A DNA stretch of 15,994 bases, taken from Candidatus Eiseniibacteriota bacterium. GTDB lineage: Bacteria > Eisenbacteria > RBG-16-71-46 > CAIMUX01. The DNA lies in NCBI GenBank assembly GCA_029569475.1, contig JAKQSZ010000049.1, forward strand, positions 1-15,994, in the 5' to 3' direction. Shown here one piece after another: positions 1-7,124 of this stretch (position 1 is the first letter of the stretch; each line of letters opens with the position of its first letter). Below the pieces are notes generated by a model. That model had not been told where the DNA came from, made no database searches, and worked only from the letters and a program-made list of their open reading frames with translations. A program made the translations under genes and the position numbers.

Positions 1-601
1 CCCGCCTTGCTCTTCAGCCCGTGATAGGAGTCCTGGAACGATTGCAGGCGCGACTTCGACCCGCTTACCTCAGGCCATACCACGAAATCCGGCCGCCGCC
101 GGCAAGGCCTTCGATCGCACGCCAACCAGGGAGCGCCCCCCCAGCCGGTCCGGGTTGCGGGCCCGGTCAGAGTTCACGAAAGTGGACGGCCGCGGTCCGC
201 CCAGGCCTCTACCTGGCGCGCCGGCGATCTCCTGGTGGCGCGGGTGTGGCCGGGCGATGCATGGACTTGCCACTGGAGTCTCCGCTCCTCCACACGATCG
301 GCTTGCGCTTTTCGGCTGAGCCTTGCGCCTTCGGACGACCAGCGGCCGCGGGTCAGGAGCCCGCTGCGACATAGCGGACTCTTCGTACGAACCGGCAGGC
401 CATCTGGAGCTCTGGAGGCAGCCCGCGATCGTCCCGCCCGCCGGATATTGAGTGCGTGCTCCAGCCGCTGATGGGCCTTCATCGCGCGAGCCGCGCTCAC
501 ATACCGCACGGGGTATCCTCCCGCGGCGCACGCTGCTCGAGGCGGCATCTAGATCAGCGCGTTCTGACACGCTTCAGCCGTGGGTGATTGCCGGGCTGGG
601 G
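1..601. other. Stretch without a defensible gene
   Basis: Open frames exist here in several phases, but none reads like a conserved protein; they are rich in Arg, Pro, Ala and Ser, as expected from open GC-rich noncoding DNA. The one exception is the extreme edge. Read on the minus strand, bases about 84 to 1 give a phrase containing DFVVWPEVSGSK and then SRLQSFQDSYHGLKSKA, with G or C at nearly all third positions in its last 19 codons. It could be a fragment of a gene running off the window or a decayed gene. In that frame a stop lies near base 175 and there is no obvious start, so I do not call a CDS. Confidence 0.4.
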
Positions 602-1273
602 CTATCGGTAGATGGCTTTCACTTTCCCCCAGCCCCCAACCGTTACCCGCGCGCCGGGCACAGCCGGACTCGCGGACACATCGGAACACCCCTCCCCCTG
701 ACAGGAAGAGACCGGCGTGCCGCCGATCAGGCGGCAGAACACATCGCTGCAGGTCGCGAAGCACGTTCCCGAGGGAGTGCAACAAGGACGGATACAGCAC
801 TGAGGACAAGGATTGGGATCGCAGCTTGTCATCCCTTTGCCGAACGCGCAGATTCCCTCTTCGAGCCGCGTCAGACACTCCTCCCAGCTCAGGATGGCGC
901 ACTCGCCATAGTAGGTGCAGCAGGCGCCGGAGCCGGAAGGGCAGGGGGACGGATCGCAATCCAGGCGGCATCCGAAGAAGAACCCGCCGGCGGACTCGCA
1001 CTCCCAGGGCTGAGCCATCATGCAGTTGCCGTTCTGGAAGCAGCAGGCTCCTACAACGGCCGAGCAGGGATTGGGTGAGCACGGGACATCCTGCCCTAGC
1101 CAGGAGCACGCATGGTCCGCGTAGTCGCAAGTCCACTCCGGCAGAAACTCGCAGTGCCCATCCTCGAAGCAGCAGGCGCCGTCAGCGCGGACGGACGACG
1201 CGAGACAGGAAGCCAGGACCAAGCTTAACGAACCGATGAAAAGCCACTTCTTCTGACCCAACAACGACAGCAT
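602..1273 (-). CDS. Secreted or lipoprotein Cys-rich GACC-repeat protein
   Basis: A 223-residue protein with an N-terminal hydrophobic segment (about residues 10-28). Signal peptidase I could cut after ARA at 28-30. The sequence L-A-S-C at 20-23 also fits a lipobox, so it may be a lipoprotein anchored at Cys23. The mature part is four imperfect repeats (about 31-70, 74-111, 115-156 and 159-196). The first three begin G-A-C-C, continue with a G-x-C and a W-x-x-C or W-x-C pattern, and end C-x-P-x-P-C; the fourth is degenerate. About 30 cysteines suggest stacked disulfide-bonded units outside the cytoplasm. Similar GACC repeats are known from exported proteins of planctomycetes and other environmental bacteria, function unknown. 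The ATG at 1273 is chosen over an upstream in-frame ATG because GGAGG stands six bases before it and the signal peptide begins there. The last 25 residues are repeat-free. No enzyme motif is visible. Confidence 0.82.
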   Translation of the reverse strand: MLSLLGQKKWLFIGSLSLVLASCLASSVRADGACCFEDGHCEFLPEWTCDYADHACSWLGQDVPCSPNPCSAVVGACCFQNGNCMMAQPWECESAGGFFFGCRLDCDPSPCPSGSGACCTYYGECAILSWEECLTRLEEGICAFGKGMTSCDPNPCPQCCIRPCCTPSGTCFATCSDVFCRLIGGTPVSSCQGEGCSDVSASPAVPGARVTVGGWGKVKAIYR

Positions 1274-1703
1274 TGGATTCCTCCATCTGTCAGGCGGCCA
1301 CCGTGTGTGGGAAGGGCCGTCGAGTGTCCTGGAGCCGTGCTCGCGAGCAGGTTGTTCCGCTCCCTCCCGCACGGCCACGGTCTGGATCGATCAGTTCGCC
1401 GGCAGGGGCTTTCCCCCGGGCTCTCGGGCTGTCTCGGACGTCCGTCGGGGATGAACTCGAACGAGGCGCCTCGTCAGTTTGACCCGCGACGATTGTACAC
1501 CCGATTCCAGCGTGCCGGAGAGAATCCGTTCCTCGGCCTCCTCGGCCCTCTCGACCGGGCTCGCCATATCCGAAACCGATGGCCTCGAGGGCTTCCGCCA
1601 CCGGCAGCGGCAGCAGGAAGGTCCGGGGAGCGCCCGGGAGGTCACCTCCGTACCGGTCAGTTCGTCGGGTACCGGTCACGAGGTCAAAGAGGTCGAGCCG
1701 TTG
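1274..1703. other. 430-base intergenic region
   Basis: No gene seen. On the minus strand, leading to the Cys-rich gene, there is a TACAAT hexamer at 1497-1492 that could be a -10 box, without a good -35, followed by a perfect 14-base palindrome at 1461-1474. Nearer the DUF362 gene lie the quasi-palindrome GGAGGTcACCTCC (1637-1649) and two direct copies of GTACCGGTCA (1650-1659 and 1669-1678, period 19). The latter pair lies just downstream of the DUF362 stop and could belong to its transcript end. Confidence 0.5.
1461..1474. promoter_or_regulatory. 14-bp perfect palindrome, possible operator
   Basis: ACGAGGCGCCTCGT reads the same on both strands. It sits about 190 bases upstream of the Cys-rich gene and just downstream of a TACAAT hexamer on the minus strand (1497-1492), where a repressor site would overlap early transcription. 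The -35 region is not convincing, so both the promoter and the operator role are inferred. Confidence 0.3.
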
Positions 1704-2780
1704 TCAGAACTCGGTGAGCGTATAGCGACGGCTGCCCAAGCCCAGGCGTTCCGCGTAGGCGAGTTGAACGGTGCCGTCGAGCTGGGGCCAGGCGAGCGCG
1801 TCCAGCGGGCGGTGGGCAGCCTGGGCAACCAGGTCGCACATGGCCTGGTCAAGGGCCACCGGATCGGTGGAGGCGGCGAAGCCGACGTCGGGAGCGACCT
1901 TCTCGGAGCCTTCCGCCCAGCAGTCGCAGTGCTGCGTCAGGTTGACGATCCCGAGGATGTGGCAGGCCCGGCCGTCCAGGACCCGCAGCGTGCCGAGCGC
2001 GAACTCGACCATCTTCTCCTGCATCGCGGCCGAGCCGGTGTCCCAGCGGAAACGGATGCCGCCCTCCCGGCAGTGGGCGATGCACTCGCCGCACCCGGTG
2101 CAGATCGCCTCGTCGATGCGCGCCCGGGCGTGTTCGTCGAGCTTGATCGCGCCGGTCGGGCAGTGGACCACGCAGGCCCCGCAGGAGGCACACTCCGACT
2201 GCTTGACGAAGGGCTTGGTGTCGCTGTGCTGGAGGAGCTTGCCCTTGCGGGCGGCGCAGCCCATGCCGAGGTTCTTCAGCGTGGCGCCGAAACCCGAGAG
2301 CATGTGGCCGGTGGCGTGGGAGAGCGATACCACCCCGTTGGACTGGGCGATGGCCTCGGCGATTCCGACCTTCGAGAAGTGATGGCCCGGCACGTCCACG
2401 TCAATGGCGAGATTGCCAGCCATCCCGTCGGCGGGAATGAAACAGGCGCCGGAGCGCTCCAGCGTGAAGCCGTGCTCCGCCGCCACCTCCGCATGGCCGG
2501 GGCCGTTGTTCCGGCGGCCGGAGTAGAGGACCGAGGTGTCGGTAAAGAAAGGTTGCGCGCCCTTGGAGCGCAGGCGACGGGCGACTTCCGCGGCCGCTGT
2601 CGCCGGCAGAGCCGTTCGCAACCCGGACTCGCCGACGTGCAGCTTGATGGCGACACGGTCGTTCTTTCTCACGAAGGCGAGGAGGTCGGCGGAGTCGATC
2701 AGCTTGCCAACGGCTCCCGGCCACGTGGTCGGACGCGAGTCGGGGACACGGATAAGAAAGACGCGGCTGGTGGTTTCCAT
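1704..2780 (-). CDS. DUF362 protein with two [4Fe-4S] ferredoxin motifs
   Basis: A 358-residue protein of the DUF362 family, of which many members carry an internal ferredoxin domain. Residues about 1-185 are the first DUF362 part, including KLHVGESG near 46-53. Two classic binding motifs follow: Cys197, 200, 203, 207 and Cys227, 230, 233, 237, each CxxCxxCxxxC with the usual following acidic or Gly residues. The C-terminal part has the family phrase GIVNLTQHCDCWAEG (277-291) and a DPVALD motif (306-311). No signal peptide is visible, so it is probably cytoplasmic. The physiological reaction of the family is not settled; electron transfer is the safe inference. The start is the ATG at 2780. 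An upstream in-frame ATG at 2882 would add 34 residues that do not look coding. There is no clear Shine-Dalgarno sequence before 2780. Confidence 0.88.
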   Translation of the reverse strand: METTSRVFLIRVPDSRPTTWPGAVGKLIDSADLLAFVRKNDRVAIKLHVGESGLRTALPATAAAEVARRLRSKGAQPFFTDTSVLYSGRRNNGPGHAEVAAEHGFTLERSGACFIPADGMAGNLAIDVDVPGHHFSKVGIAEAIAQSNGVVSLSHATGHMLSGFGATLKNLGMGCAARKGKLLQHSDTKPFVKQSECASCGACVVHCPTGAIKLDEHARARIDEAICTGCGECIAHCREGGIRFRWDTGSAAMQEKMVEFALGTLRVLDGRACHILGIVNLTQHCDCWAEGSEKVAPDVGFAASTDPVALDQAMCDLVAQAAHRPLDALAWPQLDGTVQLAYAERLGLGSRRYTLTEF

Positions 2781-2787
2781 GCCCGCG

Positions 2788-2793
2788 ATTCTA
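2788..2793 (-). promoter_or_regulatory. Possible -10 box of a leaderless DUF362 transcript
   Basis: TAGAAT ends seven bases before the ATG at 2780, so a transcript from it would begin at or near the start codon. This fits the missing ribosome binding site. No convincing -35 is seen; the best, TTCACT, would have a 19-base spacer. Inference only. Confidence 0.28.
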
Positions 2794-2900
2794 CCACGAG
2801 TCGAGGAAAGCGAGTGAAAGCCCGGGTTGACGCGTCTCGGTTCGATCGGCACCGCCAGCACCACGATGACCGCCAACCGCATCCCGTAGCCTCCGATCGG

Positions 2901-3106
2901 CGCTCATCACGTCTCCGGTTGGCGGATCACTTCTCCGGTTAGCGGATCACGTCCCCGGTTGGCGGATCACGTCCGCGGTTGGCGGATCACGTCTCCGGTT
3001 GGCGGATCACTCCTCCGGTCGGCGGATCACTTCTCCGGTTGGTGCTGATCATGCGTCCGGTTGGCGCCCGTCGTGCCTCCGGTTGGTGTTGATCGCGCCT
3101 CAAGGG
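2901..3106. repeat. 20-bp tandem repeat array with degenerate 22-bp tail
   Basis: Seven consecutive 20-base units run from 2901 to 3040 with consensus GGCGGATCACGTCTCCGGTT. The unit at 2981-3000 matches it exactly and the others differ at one to three positions. Three looser 22-base units follow (3041-3062, 3063-3084 and about 3085-3106), keeping CTCCGGTTGG-like spacing. The last runs into the epimerase stop. The array fills most of the 319-base gap between the DUF362 start and the epimerase end, and no gene is seen in that gap. Confidence 0.9.
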
Positions 3107-3513
3107 GCCGTGGTCGGGCACTGGCAGATCTCCAGGAGCACCCCTCCGGTGGTTCGAGGATGGAAGAACTGGACCTTCTTGCCGCCGGCTCCCACGAAAG
3201 GCTTCGGCGTCAGCGGTTCGAAGCCGCGCCCGATCAGCCTTTCCCGCTCGGCCTCCATGTCGTCTACCTCCAGGGCGAGGTGGTGGAAGCCGGGTCCCTT
3301 CTTCTCGAGGAACTTCGCGACCGTGGAACTAGGATCGGTCGGGAAGAGCAGCTCGATGTGCGACTCGCCGACGCGCAGGTGATAGGTTCGCAGACCCTGC
3401 TCGGGAATGTCCTCGATCAGGTCGAGCTTCAAGCCGAGCGACTCGTAGAAGGTCGCCAGGCCGCGGTCAGCGTCGAGGATGGCAATACCGAGGTGATCGA
3501 TTCTCTTGATCAA
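3100..3513 (-). CDS. mce: Methylmalonyl-CoA epimerase
   Basis: A 137-residue protein of the vicinal oxygen chelate fold with the two-module layout of methylmalonyl-CoA epimerases, the normal length for the family. It interconverts (S)- and (R)-methylmalonyl-CoA in the cytoplasm. Likely metal ligands are His7 in DHLGIA, Glu54 in HIELL, His78 in FHHLALEV and Glu128 in LLEIC, by analogy with the family. The start codon is TTG at 3513. It is preceded by AAGGAG with a six-base spacer, and there is no in-frame ATG or GTG close upstream, so the TTG is well supported. The gene lies 225 bases downstream of the mutase large subunit on the same strand, so the two probably act together and may be co-transcribed, despite repeats in the gap. 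Confidence 0.93.
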   Translation of the reverse strand: MIKRIDHLGIAILDADRGLATFYESLGLKLDLIEDIPEQGLRTYHLRVGESHIELLFPTDPSSTVAKFLEKKGPGFHHLALEVDDMEAERERLIGRGFEPLTPKPFVGAGGKKVQFFHPRTTGGVLLEICQCPTTAP

Positions 3514-3610
3514 AGGCCTCTCCTTCCTGTAATAAACCCAGCGCCGGCAGCGCGCCCGCCAAGGGCGGCAAACCCGCCACGGTGGGATGAACCGACGGAA
3601 GGGCCGTCCG

Positions 3611-3780
3611 GCTCACAGGCCGCCCCCGGTCGCGGTACGAACCACACGGAGCGATGAGGCCTGCAACCTCGCCGCTCCCAGGCCACCCCCGGTCGCGGTG
3701 CGAACCACCCGGAGCGATGACGCCTGCAATCGCGCCGCTCACAGGCCGCCCGGGTCGCGGTACGAGCCAAAGACCGAGCG
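3611..3780. repeat. 63-bp tandem repeat overlapping the mutase 3' end
   Basis: Two consecutive 63-base units (3611-3673 and 3674-3736) are about 90 percent alike by eye. A third, partial copy begins at 3737 with the same opening (GCTCACAGGCCGCCC) and continues GGTCGCGGTACGA before diverging near 3768. This third copy contains the stop and last codons of the mutase gene. In the minus direction the two outer units repeat the phrase GSYRDRG / GSHRDRG, echoing the mutase ending GSYRDPGGL in another frame setting. The arrangement suggests amplification from the gene's 3' end into the gap before the epimerase. Confidence 0.82.
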
Positions 3781-5421
3781 AAGACGCCCACAGATCTCGC
3801 CGATGGAGGCGTAGTGGCCGATCGCCTCCCGGAGATGCGGCATGAGGTTCTCCTCTCCTCGCGCCACCTCTTCCAGGCGGTTCAGGTCTTTTCGCACGGC
3901 GGTCTCGTCGCGACGGGCTCGCACGGCGGCCAGGCGCTCGGTCTGCCGGCGACCCGTCTCCTCGCTGACGTGGAAGACCGGGGGGCGGACCTTCTCGTCG
4001 GTCGGGTAGCGGTTGACCCCGACGATCCCGATCGATCCCTTTTCCACCCGCCGCTGGTAGTCGTAAGCCGAACGGTGGATCTCCTGCTGGATGAACCCCA
4101 TCTCGATCGCCCGCAACACGCCGCCCAGATCGTCGATCCGGCGCATCAGGGCCAGCGCTTCCGACTCGATGCGGTTGGTGAGAGCTTCCACATAGTAGGA
4201 GCCGCCCAGCGGATCGATGACATCGGCCGCGCCCGACTCCTCGGCCAGCACCTGCTGTGTGCGCAGGGCCAGGAGCGAAGATTCCTCGCGCGGCAGCCCC
4301 AGGGCCTCGTCGCGGCTGTTGGTGTGCAGCGACTGCGTGCCTCCAAGGACCGCCGACAGCGCCTGGTAGGCCACACGCACGACGTTGCAGTCGATCTGCT
4401 GGGCCTGCAGGGTGCAGCCTGCCGTCTGGGTGTGGAAGCGCAGCATCCAGCTCCGGGGATCGAGCGCCCCGAAGTCCTCGCGCAGGAAGCGGGCCCACAT
4501 CCGCCGGGCGGCGCGGAACTTTGCCACCTCCTCAAAAATGTGGTTGTGGGCATTGAAGAAGAAGGAGAGCCGCGGGGCGATGGCGTCGATCGCAAGGCCG
4601 CGTTCCAGGGCGGCGCGGACGTAGGTCAAGCCATTGGCGAAGGTGAAGGCCAGTTCCTGCGTCGCGGTGGAGCCAGCCTCGCGGATGTGGTAGCCGCTGA
4701 TCGAAATGGAATTCCAGCTCGGCAGGTGGCGGCTGCAATACTCCAGGACGTCGGTCGTCAGGCGGAGGGAAGGGCGCGGGGGGAAGATGAAGGTGCCCCG
4801 GGCCTCGTATTCCTTGAGGATGTCGTTCTGCACCGTGCCCGCGATCGCCTCGGGCGCGACCCCCTGACGCTCGGCTACGATCTGGTACATGAGCAGCAGG
4901 ATGGAGGCGGTGGCGTTGATCGTCATCGAGGTCGAGACCCGTCCCAGGGGCAGACCATTGAGGAGCGTCTCCATGTCCTCGAGGGTGTCGATGGCGACGC
5001 CGACCTTGCCGACCTCGCCCGCGGCCACCGGATCGTCGGAGTCGTAGCCCATCTGGGTGGGCAGATCGAAGGCCACGGAAAGACCGGTCTGCCCCTGTTC
5101 GAGGAGAAAGCGGAACCGGCGGTTCGTTTCCTCGGCGGTGCCGAACCCGGCATACTGCCGCATGGTCCACAGGCGCCCGCGGTACTGGGTCGGCTGGATG
5201 CCGCGGACGAAGGGATAGGCGCCCGGGTAGCCCAGATCCCGTTCGGGGTCGAAGCCTTCGACGTCTCTCGGGGTGAAGAGAGGATCCAGGCTGAACGAGG
5301 AGGCGGCGAACTCCTCCTGGCGCCTCTTCTGCGCCGCGTAAGCCGTCTCCCACGCGAGGCGGGCCGCGGTCGGCCCGGCGGATCCTTCCGGCGATGGTCC
5401 CTTCGGCGTGCGTTGGTCCAT
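3739..5421 (-). CDS. mcmA: Methylmalonyl-CoA mutase, large (catalytic) subunit without B12 domain
   Basis: A 560-residue acyl-CoA mutase large subunit, the length of the stand-alone catalytic (TIM-barrel) chain. It rearranges (R)-methylmalonyl-CoA and succinyl-CoA with adenosylcobalamin. Tyr90 in MRQYAGFGTAEETN, Arg208 in ILKEYEARGTF and His245 in SGYHIREAG match by position the substrate-specificity and catalytic residues Tyr89, Arg207 and His244 of the Propionibacterium enzyme. Isobutyryl-CoA mutases have Phe and Gln at the first two, so a methylmalonyl substrate is favoured. The chain ends with no cobalamin-binding domain and no DxHxxG motif, so a separate small subunit is needed; none lies in this window, nor does a MeaB-type chaperone. 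AAGGAGG stands ten bases before the ATG. The 3' end is part of a 63-bp repeat. Its divergent neighbour is the KaiC-like gene. Confidence 0.94.
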   Translation of the reverse strand: MDQRTPKGPSPEGSAGPTAARLAWETAYAAQKRRQEEFAASSFSLDPLFTPRDVEGFDPERDLGYPGAYPFVRGIQPTQYRGRLWTMRQYAGFGTAEETNRRFRFLLEQGQTGLSVAFDLPTQMGYDSDDPVAAGEVGKVGVAIDTLEDMETLLNGLPLGRVSTSMTINATASILLLMYQIVAERQGVAPEAIAGTVQNDILKEYEARGTFIFPPRPSLRLTTDVLEYCSRHLPSWNSISISGYHIREAGSTATQELAFTFANGLTYVRAALERGLAIDAIAPRLSFFFNAHNHIFEEVAKFRAARRMWARFLREDFGALDPRSWMLRFHTQTAGCTLQAQQIDCNVVRVAYQALSAVLGGTQSLHTNSRDEALGLPREESSLLALRTQQVLAEESGAADVIDPLGGSYYVEALTNRIESEALALMRRIDDLGGVLRAIEMGFIQQEIHRSAYDYQRRVEKGSIGIVGVNRYPTDEKVRPPVFHVSEETGRRQTERLAAVRARRDETAVRKDLNRLEEVARGEENLMPHLREAIGHYASIGEICGRLRSVFGSYRDPGGL

Positions 5422-5512
5422 GGGTTTTGACCCTCCTTCGGGCGCAGTGTGGCGGAGGATGAGGCCGGGTTCAAGCTCATGAGCCTGGCGCTCGCAGGCT
5501 GGAGTTGTGGCA

Positions 5513-5541
5513 TTGTTGGATCCGAGGGTGGCGCGTATGTT
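5513..5541 (+). promoter_or_regulatory. Putative sigma-70-like promoter of the KaiC-like operon
   Basis: TTGTTG (5513-5518) and TATGTT (5536-5541) are separated by 17 bases and lie about 70 bases before the ATG at 5613. A six-base hairpin AGCCTG / CAGGCT (5482-5487 and 5495-5500) stands just upstream in the divergent spacer. Consensus in this organism is unknown, so this is only a candidate. Confidence 0.4.
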
Positions 5542-5612
5542 GCCAACGCGAACGTCGGTGGACTGAAACCCGGCGCACCATTCCTCCTTCCCCGACCGAA
5601 AGGAGCACGCGC

Positions 5613-7124
5613 ATGATCGATCAGGACGGGGCCCGGTCGCTGCTTCCCAGCGGCGTCCCCGGTCTGGATCACATCCTCCGGGGCGGCGTTCCCGCCGGAA
5701 CTCTCAGTCTGATCGAAGGCACAAGCGGAGCCGGCAAGACGACCTTCGGGCTTCAGTTCGCCATGGAAGCCAGGCGCCGCGACGCGCTGGCGCTCTTCGT
5801 GGCCTTCGCCGAAACGCGAACGGAGATCCACCAAGTCGCGCTATCCCACGGCTGGTCGCTGGATGGCGTCGAGATCCTGGATCTCTCGGTGGCGTTGTCC
5901 CAGGCTACGGGTGAGTCCGGGTACCGGATGTTCCACCCCTCCGAAGTCGAGCTCACCGAGACGACCCGGAGGATTCTCGACGAGGTGGAACGCATCCGGC
6001 CCGAGAGGATCGTGGTCGATTCGCTCTCCGATATGCGCCTGTTGGCCGGTACGCCGCTCCTCTATCGTCGCCAGCTCTTCGCCCTCAAGCTCGCGCTGGC
6101 CCAGGCCGGTGTCACGGGCCTGCTCATCGACGACATCACCCCTCGTGGCGAGGAGACCAACATCGCCAGCGTCGTGCAGGGGACCATCGTGCTCGAGCAG
6201 ATCCAGCCGTCCTACGGTTCCCAGAGCCGGCGAATGAGCATCCGGAAGATGCGCAGCATCGACTTCATCGGCGGCTATCACGAGTTCGCGATCCTGCGCG
6301 GCGGGATCGAGATCTATCCACGACTCATCGCGTCGCAGCACGCCCTGCGCGAACCGGACGTCGCGCCGAGGTACAGCGGTGTGGCGGAACTGGATCTCCT
6401 CACCGGAGGCGGACTCGACTGGGGCTCGAGCGTGCTGGTGATCGGGCCATCGGGGTGCGGCAAGTCCTCGCTGGTCACGCAGTATGTCCGGTCAGCCGTG
6501 GTCGACGGCCAGCCGGCCGCCATGTTCATCTTCGACGAGTCGGTCGAGACGCTGTTGAAGCGGTCGGCGGCCATGGGCTCAGGATTGGGCCCTTTTGTCC
6601 AGGATGGCAGGTTGAGGATCGAGAAGGTCAATCCCTCCGAGCTGAGCCCCGGAGCCTTCACCTGGCGGGTCCGATGCGCGGTGGAGGAGGGGGGCGCCCG
6701 CGTCGTGGCAATCGATACGTTGAACGGCTACCTGAGCGCCCGCCCGGGCGAGGCCCACATGATCAGCCGTCTGCACGAGCTGCTGACCTACCTGGGACGG
6801 CGGGGCGTCCTGACCTTCCTCGTGTTGTCGCAGAGGGGCATTTTCGGCACCGGCTTCGAGGAGCCGGTGGAGGCGAGCTTCCTCGCGGACACGGTCATCC
6901 TGGTGCGGTACTTCGAGGCCGCGGGCGAGGTCCGCAAAGCCATTTCGATCGTGAAGAAGAGGACCGGCAGCCACGAATCCACCATCCGCGAACTTCACCT
7001 GGGTGGGCGGGGGATCCAGGTCGGCCATCCGATCCGCGGGTTCCAGGGAGTGTTGACCGGGGTTCCGGCGGTTCTCGATGCGGACCTGGTCAAGAGGAGC
7101 GTCTTGGCGCCCGATGAGAACTGA
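5613..7124 (+). CDS. KaiC-family double RecA-like ATPase
   Basis: A 503-residue protein with two KaiC/RAD55-type domains. Domain 1 (about 5-245) has Walker A GTSGAGKTT (36-44) and Walker B IVVDSL with Asp136. Domain 2 (about 252-485) has Walker A GPSGCGKSS (278-286) and Walker B VVAIDTL with Asp368. The paired glutamates that follow the first strands in cyanobacterial KaiC are changed: F-A-E-T (65-68) in domain 1 and F-D-E-S (307-310) in domain 2. The phospho-site region aligns to A-S-F-L-A-D-T at 421-427, so the Ser is kept (Ser422) but the Thr is Phe. ATP binding is likely; autophosphorylation is uncertain. No KaiA or KaiB gene is near. It probably acts as a cytoplasmic partner of the overlapping histidine kinase. 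The ATG at 5613 follows AAAGGAG by about seven bases. An upstream in-frame ATG at 5505 lacks conserved sequence after it. Confidence 0.9.
   Translation: MIDQDGARSLLPSGVPGLDHILRGGVPAGTLSLIEGTSGAGKTTFGLQFAMEARRRDALALFVAFAETRTEIHQVALSHGWSLDGVEILDLSVALSQATGESGYRMFHPSEVELTETTRRILDEVERIRPERIVVDSLSDMRLLAGTPLLYRRQLFALKLALAQAGVTGLLIDDITPRGEETNIASVVQGTIVLEQIQPSYGSQSRRMSIRKMRSIDFIGGYHEFAILRGGIEIYPRLIASQHALREPDVAPRYSGVAELDLLTGGGLDWGSSVLVIGPSGCGKSSLVTQYVRSAVVDGQPAAMFIFDESVETLLKRSAAMGSGLGPFVQDGRLRIEKVNPSELSPGAFTWRVRCAVEEGGARVVAIDTLNGYLSARPGEAHMISRLHELLTYLGRRGVLTFLVLSQRGIFGTGFEEPVEASFLADTVILVRYFEAAGEVRKAISIVKKRTGSHESTIRELHLGGRGIQVGHPIRGFQGVLTGVPAVLDADLVKRSVLAPDEN

Noticed and set aside
1479..2942. Plus-strand open frame opposite the DUF362 gene
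   Set aside because: Antisense to a gene with two complete ferredoxin motifs; low-complexity composition and no ribosome site.
2901..3106. CRISPR array
   Set aside because: The units are contiguous 20-base repeats with no unique spacers, and no cas genes are near.
3467..4498. Minus-strand frame covering the 63-bp repeats and part of the mutase
   Set aside because: Out of frame with the mutase and without conserved motifs; it stays open only because the repeat unit is a multiple of three.
3814..5430. Plus-strand open frame opposite the mutase
   Set aside because: It is the mirror of the mutase codon pattern, with no motifs of its own; the mutase is certain.
5446..5474. Promoter for the mutase gene (TTGAAC, 17 bases, CACACT on the minus strand)
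   Set aside because: The -10 hexamer is too far from any known consensus to list as a feature.
5505..5612. N-terminal extension of the KaiC-like protein from the ATG at 5505
   Set aside because: The extension is Arg/Trp/Cys-rich without conservation, overlaps the promoter candidate, and the ATG at 5613 has a good ribosome site.
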